Positions 31,875 to 40,317 of a stretch of DNA of 41,585 bases are shown here, in pieces. Numbering within the stretch: the first letter of the stretch is position 1; each line of letters starts with the position of its first letter. This DNA is from Pirellulales bacterium (GTDB taxonomy: Bacteria > Planctomycetota > Planctomycetia > Pirellulales > Thermoguttaceae), in contig JABWBD010000012.1 in the NCBI GenBank assembly GCA_013360685.1, forward strand, positions 1 through 41,585, in the 5' to 3' direction. Made by a program: the position numbers and the translations under genes. Below the pieces are notes generated by a model that saw nothing but the letters and a program-made list of their open reading frames with translations, searched no databases and was not told where the DNA came from.

Positions 31875-32759
31875 ATGAAAGCCACCCGGCGAGTGTTTCT
31901 TCGCTGCGCTGCCGTCGCGGCGGCGCCGTTCGTTTCTAGACGCCGTGCCTCGGCGGCACCGGCCGGCGGCAAGGGCCGCCTGGTGTTCGTAGCCGGCACG
32001 ACCCATTACCATCCCGAACAAAGCATGCCCCTCTTGGCGAGAGAACTGGAGCGTCACGGCTTCCGCACCACGGTGATCGTGCCCCAGGGCGACCCGGAGC
32101 AGAACCATAACGGCATCGGACTGCCTGGACTGGAAGTCCTTCAAGAGGCCGATGCGGCGGTGTTCTTCCTGCGGTTCCTGACGCTGCCGGACGAGCAGTT
32201 CGGCCATCTTGAGCGATACTTGAAGTCGGGCAAGCCGGTCGTCGGCCTGCGCACGAGCACGCACGCGTTCCGCTACCCGGCCGATCACCCCCGAGCGGCT
32301 TGGAACGACGATTTCGGACGCAGCGTGCTGGGCACGCACTATCTGTGTCACATGAAGACGCCTACCGAGTGCCGGCGTCTGGACGAGGCCAAGGCGCATC
32401 CTGTCCTTACAGGCATTAGCGAGCAGCCGTTCTCCTCGCCGGGCCAGCTTTACATCGCCGACCTGGAGCCCGGCTGCGTGCCGCTGGTAATTGGCAGCGG
32501 CGAGATGCCGAAAGAACGTATCGTCAGGGATCGTTTCCGCACACGGCTGGTGGGCAAGACCGAGACGGATATCCTGGCCTGGACCTGGCAGAATCGGTAT
32601 GGAGCCAGGGTTTTTGCTACGACGCTGGGCCATCCGCGCGACTTCGCCGTGCCGCAGATCATGCGGCTGGTGGTCAACGGCATTCACTGGGCGGCCGGCG
32701 CCGAGGTTCCTGCCGCCTCCGCAGTTGCCGAGACGTTCGACCTACCGCTGGAGCCATGA
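31875..32759 (+). CDS. exported ThuA-like protein
   Basis: A 294-residue protein with a Tat-like signal (TRRVFLRCAAVAAAP). The mature part follows the ThuA fold, a class I glutamine-amidotransferase-like alpha/beta domain of unclear activity named after a trehalose-utilisation gene: RLVFVAGTTHYHPEQS, LQEADAAVFFLRFLTLPDEQ, GKPVVGLRTSTHAF, and NRYGARVFATTLGHPRDFAVP near the end. AAGGAG is eight bases before the ATG. In many bacteria ThuA-like genes sit next to Gfo/Idh/MocA genes; here the next gene (12 bases on) starts as one and is then interrupted. Confidence 0.85.
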   Translation: MKATRRVFLRCAAVAAAPFVSRRRASAAPAGGKGRLVFVAGTTHYHPEQSMPLLARELERHGFRTTVIVPQGDPEQNHNGIGLPGLEVLQEADAAVFFLRFLTLPDEQFGHLERYLKSGKPVVGLRTSTHAFRYPADHPRAAWNDDFGRSVLGTHYLCHMKTPTECRRLDEAKAHPVLTGISEQPFSSPGQLYIADLEPGCVPLVIGSGEMPKERIVRDRFRTRLVGKTETDILAWTWQNRYGARVFATTLGHPRDFAVPQIMRLVVNGIHWAAGAEVPAASAVAETFDLPLEP

Positions 32760-32771
32760 CATGAGGGCTAT

Positions 32772-35700
32772 ATGAACACTCCAAGAACCCTATCTCGGCG
32801 AGCGCTGCTTCGCCGCGGCGCAGGCGCGGCAGGTAGTCTCCTGGTGCCTTATTTCGTACCCGGAAGTGCGCTGGCGGCTCCGGGCCGGGCAGGGGCAAAC
32901 GCACGAATCGGCGTAGCGGTCATCGGGACCGGCCGCCGCGCTCACCAGTTGCTCGGCGACATCGCCGGCGCACCGGGCATACCCGGACAATGCCGCGTCG
33001 TGGCTGCAAGCGACGTCTGGCCCAAGAAGTGCCACGAGTATCTCAGTTTTCCGATCCGGCGTCTGCCGGTTCTACTGCTTCTGGTTGCGGCGAATCTCTC
33101 CGCGGCGGCCGCTGATTGGCCGGCGTGGCGTTACGACGCCGGACGCACGGCGGCTTCCCCGCAGGACCTGCCCGCCGAACTCCGGCTGCAGTGGACGCGC
33201 GAACTGCCCGCACCCCGGCCCGCTTTTCCCAATGACCTTCGCCTTTGCTTCGACGGCTGCTACGAACCCATTGTGACGGGAAGTTGTGTCGTGCTGCCGT
33301 CGATGGTGACCGACACCGTCACGGCGCTGGACAGCGAGACGGGCGAGCAGCGCTGGACCTTCTTCGCCGATGCACCGGTCCGGTTTGCACCGTTGGCCTG
33401 GGAGGGGAGGCTCTATTTCGTCGCCGATGACGGCTGCCTGTACTGTCTCAGTGCCGACGAGGGGCGATTGCTGTGGAAGTTCTGCGGGCTGGACGCCGAT
33501 CGGCAACCTTACAAGTTGCTGGGAAACGAACGCCTGATTTCACGCTGGCCCGCGCGAGGCGGCCCGGTGCTGGCCGACGGAACCATCTACTTTGCCGCGG
33601 GGTTGTGGCCCAACGAAGGCGTCTTCGTGTACGCCGTCGACGCGGCCACGGGCCGCCAGGTCTGGGTCAACGATGAAGGCGGATTCGTCAAGAATGGGCT
33701 GTTGGACCACGGCACGCGCCGCGACGGTGGGCTCTCTCCCCAGGGATACCTGGCGGTGCTGGGCACGAAACTGATCGTCCCCAGCGGCCGCGCGCTGCCG
33801 GCGTTTTTCGACCGGAAGTCCGGAAAAATGGACCCGTACACCACGGGCTGGGGCGGCCGCATCGCCCTGGCCAAGGGCTGCTGGTATGTGTGCGGTATCG
33901 GAAACTACCTGTTTCAAAGCGGAGATCTCTACGAGTTGAACTCGCCATCCCGCTCGACCCTCGCGTCCGGTTCGCCCGATCTGCAGGTAAGCCTCTCCGA
34001 TTTCGCCGCCCACATGAACACCTCCACCGAGACGGCAAGGCAATGGATCGAGCGATTCGGCCTGGATGCGGGGGAACAAGCGGGCTCTCCTTTTGTTCGC
34101 GTTCGCGCGGGCGGCCCGGTGACGTATCTCTCCTGGTGGACATTCTCGAAGCCGGAATCCTTGCGGCCGGAAGAACGTCAGATCCTGGAAAGTCGCGTGC
34201 GCCTGCAGGTCGATCCGGCCAACGTGAAGGACTTGGGCACCTTTCGAGAACCGGTCTTGAGCCGGGAGGCGATCTACTATTCGGTGCCTGAGAACGAAAT
34301 CGGGCGGCGGTTCAGGGGCGAAGATTTGCCTTTGACGAGTTCCCCTCAATACCGCGAGATCGTGGCTTGCGACGCAACACGCCCTCTTACACCCAGCGCC
34401 ACGTACCAAGGCGGCTGGGGCAGCCCCCATCGGCTCGTCCAGTGGCCCGCCGCGCGCTTTGATCGAGCCTGGACGTTGCCCTCCGACCTCAAAGTCCATA
34501 TCAAGGCTGGATCGCGACTGTACGCGGGAGCGCCAGGAACCGTTGCCGCCGTGGACCTTCCCGCGGCCGGCGGCCAGCCGCGCATCGGCTGGCGGGCCAG
34601 TATTGCGGGAACGCCGGCGCGGATGCTGGCTGGCGGCGGCAAATTGCTGGTGGTTACCGCGGAGGGAACGCTGTGCTGTTTCGGCGAGACCCCCGCTCTT
34701 TCCAGAAATCACCCCGCCAGACCGATCGACGCTGCTCCCTCGGCCGACACGTGGACCGCGCGTGCCCGCGAGATTCTTGAACAGGCCGGAGTCCGCAACG
34801 GCTATTGCCTGGCGTTGGGTCTTGGCAGTGGCCGGCTGGTGGAGGAATTGGCGCGTCAATCGGAGTTGCAGATCATCGTCATCGATTCCGATGCCGCCCG
34901 CGTGGCGGCCTCGCGAAAACGGTTTCACGCGGCCGGCCTGTACGGATCGCGGATCCATATCGTGCCGGGCGACCTGCGGACGCTCCGTCTGCCGCCCTTG
35001 ATGGCGAGCCTCGTGGTCTCCGAGGACCTCGAAGGCAGCGGCTTCGATGGACAAGGGGCGATGGTCGAACGGCTGTTGGCCTTGCTGCGGCCGTATGGCG
35101 GGGCGGCGTGCCTGCCGGTCTCCGAACTTCAGCACACCGCGTTGGACCAGGTGATCCAATCCGCGAGAATCCCCGGCAGCAGGCTCGCGCGCAGCGCAAA
35201 CCGGACGTGGCTTCTGCGCGAAGGGGCCTTGCCCGACGCCGCCGACTGGCAGCACGAGAGCGGCGATGCCGCTCACACCTTCGCCTCTCAGGACCGGGCC
35301 GCCAGGCCGCCGTTCGGCGTCTTGTGGTTCGGCGGTGAGATCGACCGCGTGCTGCCCCCTTTCAAAGGTCCCGTTCCTCGCATCGCCGCCGGCCGGATGT
35401 TCTTGCAGGCAGGCAACGAGTTGCACGCTGCCGACATCTACACCGGGCGACACTTATGGAGGCGGTCGCTCGGGCGGGCCGGGCAGTTCCTCGCCGCCGA
35501 CCGCGAGCTTTATGCCATTTCCGACGGCGTCTGCCTTCGGCTCGATCCGGCCAAGGGCGAATTGCTGGGTAAACTGGCCGTCCCCGAATCGCTGGACAAA
35601 ACCCCTGGCGGCTGGGAGGAAATCCGCGTGGCGGGCGATGCGCTGATCGGCGTCGCCGGCAAGCATCTCATGTGCCTCGATCGCACGAGCGGGCAGTTGC

Positions 35701-36449
35701 GTTGGCGGTTCGACGCCGAGCGCGACGGCATCAGCTTCGCCGTTGGGAAGAACATGGTCTACTGCGTCGATTACTGGCTGCCGCGTCATCGCCGCAGGGG
35801 CGATGCCAAATCCGAGGAGGGCACGATCGTCGCGCTCGACGCCGGCAGCGGCAAAGTCGTCTGGCAGACGACGGCCGCAACTCCCGCCGTGACCGAGCCT
35901 CCGAAGCCGCCGGACTTGCCTTCGCTGGTGAGCCCGCAACTCGCCTGGTGCGAAGCGAGCGGCGTGCTGCTGTTCACGCGCAACGACAGCACGGCCGCGG
36001 CCTACCAGGGCGCCACAGGAAAGCGGCTGTGGGCCCAGGAGTGGTCGTGCAAGGATCCACCCAACGCGTACACCAGCGCGTCACCGCCGATCGTCTTGTC
36101 CGACTGCCTGGTTACGCACGCCGGCGAAGTGGTCGACCTGTTGACCGGCGAACGTCGCGCGCGAATGTGGAAAGGCATGAACAGCGAGCTGCGAGGCTGT
36201 GGACGCGCCTTGGGAAGTCCCTGCTTGATTACGGTGCGAGACGCTCATCTCTCGTGCTACGATCTGGCCGGCGGCGGGCACCTGTATTTCCGCGGCATTC
36301 GCAGCGGCTGTACCAATAACTTGATCCCGGCCGGCGGAATCCTCAGCGCGCCGCACGCCATGCGCCACTGCACGTGCAACTACGCCGTCGCCACATCGCT
36401 GGCCCTGGTGAACATGCCGGAGGCGAGCAACTGGGAAACCTCGCAATAG
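32772..36449 (+). CDS. chimeric gene: Gfo/Idh/MocA N-terminus fused to PQQ - methyltransferase-like - PQQ protein
   Basis: A 1225-residue open frame. Residues 1-92 are the start of a Tat-exported Gfo/Idh/MocA protein: twin-arginine-like SRRALLRRGAGAAG, then IGVAVIGTGRRAHQLL and CRVVAASDVW. At Phe93 the sequence changes abruptly into a second signal peptide (FPIRRLPVLLLLVAANLS, then AAAADW) and a complete propeller protein. Residues ~110-500 hold a first PQQ-type propeller (ALDSETGEQRW), ~660-800 a methyltransferase-like Rossmann domain (CLALGLGSGRLVEEL from Cys679; IVIDSDAARVAASRKR), ~830-1215 a second propeller (CLDRTSGQLRWRF, ALDAGSGKVVWQT). The frame is unbroken. It resembles the two genes 23779 and 26741 joined in the opposite order. 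Whether the double N-terminus is exported correctly is unknown. Confidence 0.8.
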   Translation: MNTPRTLSRRALLRRGAGAAGSLLVPYFVPGSALAAPGRAGANARIGVAVIGTGRRAHQLLGDIAGAPGIPGQCRVVAASDVWPKKCHEYLSFPIRRLPVLLLLVAANLSAAAADWPAWRYDAGRTAASPQDLPAELRLQWTRELPAPRPAFPNDLRLCFDGCYEPIVTGSCVVLPSMVTDTVTALDSETGEQRWTFFADAPVRFAPLAWEGRLYFVADDGCLYCLSADEGRLLWKFCGLDADRQPYKLLGNERLISRWPARGGPVLADGTIYFAAGLWPNEGVFVYAVDAATGRQVWVNDEGGFVKNGLLDHGTRRDGGLSPQGYLAVLGTKLIVPSGRALPAFFDRKSGKMDPYTTGWGGRIALAKGCWYVCGIGNYLFQSGDLYELNSPSRSTLASGSPDLQVSLSDFAAHMNTSTETARQWIERFGLDAGEQAGSPFVRVRAGGPVTYLSWWTFSKPESLRPEERQILESRVRLQVDPANVKDLGTFREPVLSREAIYYSVPENEIGRRFRGEDLPLTSSPQYREIVACDATRPLTPSATYQGGWGSPHRLVQWPAARFDRAWTLPSDLKVHIKAGSRLYAGAPGTVAAVDLPAAGGQPRIGWRASIAGTPARMLAGGGKLLVVTAEGTLCCFGETPALSRNHPARPIDAAPSADTWTARAREILEQAGVRNGYCLALGLGSGRLVEELARQSELQIIVIDSDAARVAASRKRFHAAGLYGSRIHIVPGDLRTLRLPPLMASLVVSEDLEGSGFDGQGAMVERLLALLRPYGGAACLPVSELQHTALDQVIQSARIPGSRLARSANRTWLLREGALPDAADWQHESGDAAHTFASQDRAARPPFGVLWFGGEIDRVLPPFKGPVPRIAAGRMFLQAGNELHAADIYTGRHLWRRSLGRAGQFLAADRELYAISDGVCLRLDPAKGELLGKLAVPESLDKTPGGWEEIRVAGDALIGVAGKHLMCLDRTSGQLRWRFDAERDGISFAVGKNMVYCVDYWLPRHRRRGDAKSEEGTIVALDAGSGKVVWQTTAATPAVTEPPKPPDLPSLVSPQLAWCEASGVLLFTRNDSTAAAYQGATGKRLWAQEWSCKDPPNAYTSASPPIVLSDCLVTHAGEVVDLLTGERRARMWKGMNSELRGCGRALGSPCLITVRDAHLSCYDLAGGGHLYFRGIRSGCTNNLIPAGGILSAPHAMRHCTCNYAVATSLALVNMPEASNWETSQ
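33046..33081 (+). repeat. fusion-joint segment shared with 20235-20270
   Basis: The DNA encoding FPIRRLPVLLLL at the chimera joint matches the signal-peptide DNA of the HzsA-like gene with about four mismatches, then diverges. It marks where Gfo/Idh/MocA sequence ends. Confidence 0.6.
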
Positions 36450-36594
36450 AAATCGCCGTGGATCTTCCCGGCCGGCCGCCGACCGGTTCACTCCAAAACG
36501 ACTTGCTCGTGGGTCAACCTTGGCGGCCGGCGCTCGGTGTGCCTGCTGTCTACTTCGTGACCACTCGGAGCCAAACACAATGCTATCGGGCGCG

Positions 36595-37476
36595 TCACTC
36601 GCGCGGCACAAAAACCGCGTCAATCGCAGCAACGGTCTTATCGACCAGCACTTGTCCGCCCTCGGGGCCGACCAGGTTGCTCTGCACGATCGCGCTGTAG
36701 CTGCCGCCGCGCACCGCCCGCTCCGTTGGCAGATAGTCGGCATTGATCGTCGAGCGGCCTTCGACCACCTGCGACGGGCACGCCACGTTGATCGCGACGG
36801 CGGCCAGCGAGCCCTCCGCGTTCCAGAAGAACAGCGTATTGACGTCATGGTCCTCGTAGCCCTCGATGCCACGGAACTCGGGCACGTTCGTAGCGCCGTA
36901 CATGCGGGCGGAGCCATCGGCATAGACCGCGCGGCGGTTGTACGCCACCACGGCATGGCCGAGCCCCCAGGTCACACTGCCCGGCGCGCGGCCGTTCCAG
37001 GCCTCGGCGATCGCGTCGGCAAGCCGCGCCACAAGAAACGCCCGGTACTGCTCGATCGGCAGGACGCCTTCCTTGGGCAGGACAAAGCTGCCGGGATCCA
37101 ACACGGGTGCCGTGTGCGTGTGCGTGCCGCTGAAAAAGATCTTGGCAGGAGCCAGCCCGGCAACGCGCTTGGCCACTTCCTCGCGGACCATCCGCCGCAC
37201 GTCGTCGGAAATGGCGATCAAGTCGCAGGCCACCATGACGGCCGCGTCCAGCGTTTGGTCGCCGTTACGAGATTCCAGGGCCACGACGCCGGCCGACAGC
37301 GGCGTCTCCACCGTTTTGCTGATTCGCAGGTGGAACTGCCCGCGGAGCGCCACAGGGCCCTCGGGAGTAATATCGGCCGTAGCCGTGCCGACGAGCAACT
37401 GGTTGGCGGCCGATGGCGACGCCGACAGCAACGCGATGGCCATGAAAAGAAAGACTGGCAAGATGTGGGTTCGCAC
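36595..37476 (-). CDS. ceramidase-like protein with apparent in-frame internal deletion
   Basis: A 293-residue protein starting at GTG 37476 (GGAAGGAG upstream; the frame to 37548 is not used) with a signal peptide ending near PSAANQ. The N-terminal part is normal for the ceramidase-like family: LLVGTATADITP, FFSGTHTHTAPVLD, NTLFFWNAEGSLAAVAINVACPSQVVEG. At residue ~247 it jumps from STINAD straight to YLPTERAVRGGSYSA, which in full-length relatives as I recall them (about 450-500 residues) lies near the C-terminus. Some 150-200 residues, including the middle catalytic region, seem missing without breaking the frame. The C-terminus matches the fragment at 2-79. Probably non-functional or altered. 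Confidence 0.72.
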   Translation of the reverse strand: MRTHILPVFLFMAIALLSASPSAANQLLVGTATADITPEGPVALRGQFHLRISKTVETPLSAGVVALESRNGDQTLDAAVMVACDLIAISDDVRRMVREEVAKRVAGLAPAKIFFSGTHTHTAPVLDPGSFVLPKEGVLPIEQYRAFLVARLADAIAEAWNGRAPGSVTWGLGHAVVAYNRRAVYADGSARMYGATNVPEFRGIEGYEDHDVNTLFFWNAEGSLAAVAINVACPSQVVEGRSTINADYLPTERAVRGGSYSAIVQSNLVGPEGGQVLVDKTVAAIDAVFVPRE

Positions 37477-37724
37477 GAAAAAGCTCCTTCCAGTGAGAAA
37501 AAGACCGCCTTCCATTCCCAACCCGGCAAAGGACTGTCTACCAAGCACGCCGATTCTAGCCAGACTCGATTCCTGTTACCACCGCTTGCTCGGCCCTGCC
37601 TGAAAAAAACATGATGAGTCCTCCGTCGCAGGTTCCACGACGCGGCCGGCGTGTCGCACGGCACTGGAATTGTGCTTTATCTCGATCTACATTGGATTCC
37701 CCGCGAACCCAACAAAGGCTTCCT

Positions 37725-39854
37725 ATGAGAAACGCTTTTCTCTTCATCCGAGCAAACGTGCTGTTTACGTTGACCGGCGCGGCGGTTTTATGGGTCATGG
37801 TTGTTCGCCTGGCGTCGGCCACCTCGCCTGCCGCCGACGAGATGGCCGAGGCCCACAGCTGGGCTGCGGCGAAATTCGAGAAGGGAACGTCGGTACTGGG
37901 ACAAGCGGGCCGCTCGACGTCCAGTGCCGAACCGTTCTTCTCGTTCACCTACAACGGTCGGCCATCGGCCGAAGTGCTCACGACGTGGACAGTCCAGCGC
38001 ACACGTCGGCTCCTCGATGAGAAAAGAACACAGCACACACTCACCTATCGCGATCCGGGCACCGGGGTGGTGCTGCGCTGCGTGGGCATCCAGTACGGCG
38101 ACTTCCCTACCGTGGAATGGACGCTTTACTTCCGGAATGCCGGCGACAAAGAGACGCCGATCTTGGCCGATATCTGCCCGTTGGACATCCAGGTCGAGGC
38201 GACTGCCGCAGAGGGGCCCGCCAAGCCGGCTGGAGAGTTCCGCCTGCATCACCACATCGGCAGCCCCTGTTCCGTGGAGGACTATCGACCGCTGGAGGCG
38301 GTCTTGGCGCGGGGGACGGCGAAGCGCATTACGGCTGCCGGCGGGCGGCCGACCAATAGCCACCTTTCGTATTTCAACCTGCAGCGGCCCGGCGGTGGGG
38401 GGCTGATCATCGTCGTCGGCTGGCCGGGGCAATGGACGGCGGACTTCCACTGTGACGAGGCGGGCCGCCTGCGAATCCGCGCCGGCCAGGAACAGGCGCG
38501 ATTCAAGCTGCTGCCCGGCGAGGAGATCCGGACGCCGCTGATGGTCCTGCAGTTCTCGAATGGCGACCGCCTTCGCGCGCAGAACATCTGGCGCCGCTGG
38601 ATGTTGGCGCATAATGTCCCGCGCCTCGGCGGCAAGCTGCCGCCGCTGCTGCTTAGTGCATCGAGTTCCTACTACTTCGACACCATGTACCGCGCCGATT
38701 CCACATCGCAGAAGTTCTTCTTCGACCGGTATTGGGAAGAAGGCATGAAGCTCGATTATTGGTGGATGGACGCGGGCTGGTATCCATGCGACCCGATCGG
38801 CTGGCCGAAGACGGGCACGTGGGAAGTCGACACGCGGCGGTTCCCGAACGGCCTGCGCGAGATCAGCGACTACATCCAGCCCCAAGGCGCGAAAACGATC
38901 GTCTGGTTCGAGCCGGAACGGGTCCATGCCGGCACGTGGCTGGCCGAACACCATCCGGAATGGATTCTTGGCGGCGCCAAGGGCGGCCTCTTGAACTTGG
39001 GCCACCCGGAAGCCTGGGCGTGGCTGGTCAATCACGTTGACAAGCTGCTCGTCGAGCAGCGCATCGGTCTGTATCGTCAGGACTTCAATATCGATCCCCT
39101 CGCCAGGTGGCGCGCCGCCGACGCGCCCGACCGGCAGGGCATGACCGAGATCAAGCACGTGATGGGGTACCTTGCCTACTGGGACGAGTTGCGCCGCCGT
39201 CATCCCGAGATGCTGATCGACACCTGCGCCAGCGGCGGACGGCGCAACGACCTGGAGACACTGCGACGCGCTGTACCGCTGTTGCGCAGCGACCACCTGC
39301 AGCCCGGCATCAGCCAACAGTGCCACACTTACGGTATCGCCTCCTGGATGCCCTACTTCGGCCAGCCCATGCAAGATGTCTGGGACAACCTGTACCTGAT
39401 GCGCAGCGGGCTATGCCCCGAACTCACCTTGCGCTTCGACATGCGCAAGAAGCAGCGCGACTATACCTTGGCCCGACGCCTCGTAAATCACTGGCGGCAG
39501 TTCGGCCGGTACTTCCTCGGCGACTACTATCCCTTGACACCGTACAGTCAGGACAGGAAGGTGTGGATGGCCTGGCAGTTCGACTGCCCCGAGACTGGCG
39601 AAGGTTTGGTGCAGGCCTTCCGGCGCGAGGAGAGCCCTGAGGCTTCGGCCCGGCCAAGACCCGTCGGGCTCGATCCGAATGCGACCTACACGTTAACGAA
39701 CCTGGACATCGCAGGCGCCACGGAGATGACCGGACGGGAACTGCTCGAAACCGGCCTTCCGATCAGCATTCCGGATCGGCCCGGCGCGGTGATCATTATT
39801 TACGCGAAGAAAGAAGGCACTGACAACAAGAAGGAAAGAGGGAGTGTACAATGA
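37725..39854 (+). CDS. exported GH36-type alpha-galactosidase (clan GH-D)
   Basis: A 709-residue protein. The start at 37725 has AAAGG six bases upstream; the open frame to 37611 is not used. A signal peptide (FTLTGAAVLWVMVVRL, cleavage near ASATS) is followed by the large N-terminal beta-supersandwich, then the barrel: KLDYWWMDAGWYPCD, IVWFEPERVHAGTW, GLYRQDFNID with nucleophile Asp453, LIDTCASGGRRNDLE and LLRSDHLQPG with acid/base Asp523. A short C-terminal beta domain ends the protein. All catalytic-region marks of GH36 alpha-galactosidases are present and the length is typical. It should release terminal alpha-galactosyl (or related) residues outside the inner membrane. Its stop overlaps the next ATG (ATGA at 39851). 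Confidence 0.88.
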   Translation: MRNAFLFIRANVLFTLTGAAVLWVMVVRLASATSPAADEMAEAHSWAAAKFEKGTSVLGQAGRSTSSAEPFFSFTYNGRPSAEVLTTWTVQRTRRLLDEKRTQHTLTYRDPGTGVVLRCVGIQYGDFPTVEWTLYFRNAGDKETPILADICPLDIQVEATAAEGPAKPAGEFRLHHHIGSPCSVEDYRPLEAVLARGTAKRITAAGGRPTNSHLSYFNLQRPGGGGLIIVVGWPGQWTADFHCDEAGRLRIRAGQEQARFKLLPGEEIRTPLMVLQFSNGDRLRAQNIWRRWMLAHNVPRLGGKLPPLLLSASSSYYFDTMYRADSTSQKFFFDRYWEEGMKLDYWWMDAGWYPCDPIGWPKTGTWEVDTRRFPNGLREISDYIQPQGAKTIVWFEPERVHAGTWLAEHHPEWILGGAKGGLLNLGHPEAWAWLVNHVDKLLVEQRIGLYRQDFNIDPLARWRAADAPDRQGMTEIKHVMGYLAYWDELRRRHPEMLIDTCASGGRRNDLETLRRAVPLLRSDHLQPGISQQCHTYGIASWMPYFGQPMQDVWDNLYLMRSGLCPELTLRFDMRKKQRDYTLARRLVNHWRQFGRYFLGDYYPLTPYSQDRKVWMAWQFDCPETGEGLVQAFRREESPEASARPRPVGLDPNATYTLTNLDIAGATEMTGRELLETGLPISIPDRPGAVIIIYAKKEGTDNKKERGSVQ

Positions 39855-40317
39855 AACGCTTTGTCCTCGTCCCACTGCTGTTGCCGCCCCTGCTCACCCT
39901 GTGCGCTGCGGCCTCGCGCGCAGCCGGGCCCGCCGACGAGGCCACCGTCCGCGGCGCGCCGATATTCAAAGAGGATTTCGAACGCTGTACGCCAAGAGAC
40001 AAGGTCTCGTTCGACGAGAGCCGGCCCGGCTTCTGGAACCTGCGCTACAAAACCTGGGGCGATAACCCTCTGCTTCACGGCTGCCCGGAGGTGCCTGACA
40101 TCACGTACGACCCGGCATTGAAGGGCGTCTATGATATTGAAGTGGAATCGCGGGCGACGGATCGCCCCGGGGGCTTTGGACTGAAGCTGGCATCCGACTC
40201 GGAGTTCACCCGACGAAAAACCTTGCCTGATGGGCACGCACTGGCGTCTGCCGAAGCAACGTTGATATGCGTCGGTTCTTTACCGAGATCCCGACGCGCT
40301 GGCAGCCGGATTACAGG
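39851..40317 (+). pseudogene. truncated, frameshifted gene for an exported protein
   Basis: The ATG at 39851 overlaps the alpha-galactosidase stop. The frame encodes a signal peptide (MKRFVLVPLLLPPLL, cleavage near SRAAG) and about 115 mature residues (IFKEDFERCTPRDKVSF, YDIEVESRATDRPGGFGLKL). Near 40256-40260 the protein-like reading shifts to the adjacent frame (NVDMRRFFTEIPTRWQPDY). At about 40310 it runs into the end of the antisense Gfo/Idh/MocA gene, after which both frames are shadow sequence. I read this as a gene that lost its 3' part and gained a frameshift. The family is probably a secreted beta-sandwich protein, but I do not recognise it. Confidence 0.6.

Noticed and set aside
33540-35453. 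Minus-strand open frame of 637 codons inside the chimera
   Set aside because: Shadow frame; the plus strand encodes recognisable propeller and Rossmann motifs over the same span.
37553-37582. TAGAAT on the minus strand upstream of 37476 as a promoter
   Set aside because: The -10 is good but no convincing -35 box was found at the right distance.
37611-37724. Upstream extension of the alpha-galactosidase frame
   Set aside because: The signal peptide begins at 37725 with its own ribosome binding site; the extension is intergenic in character.
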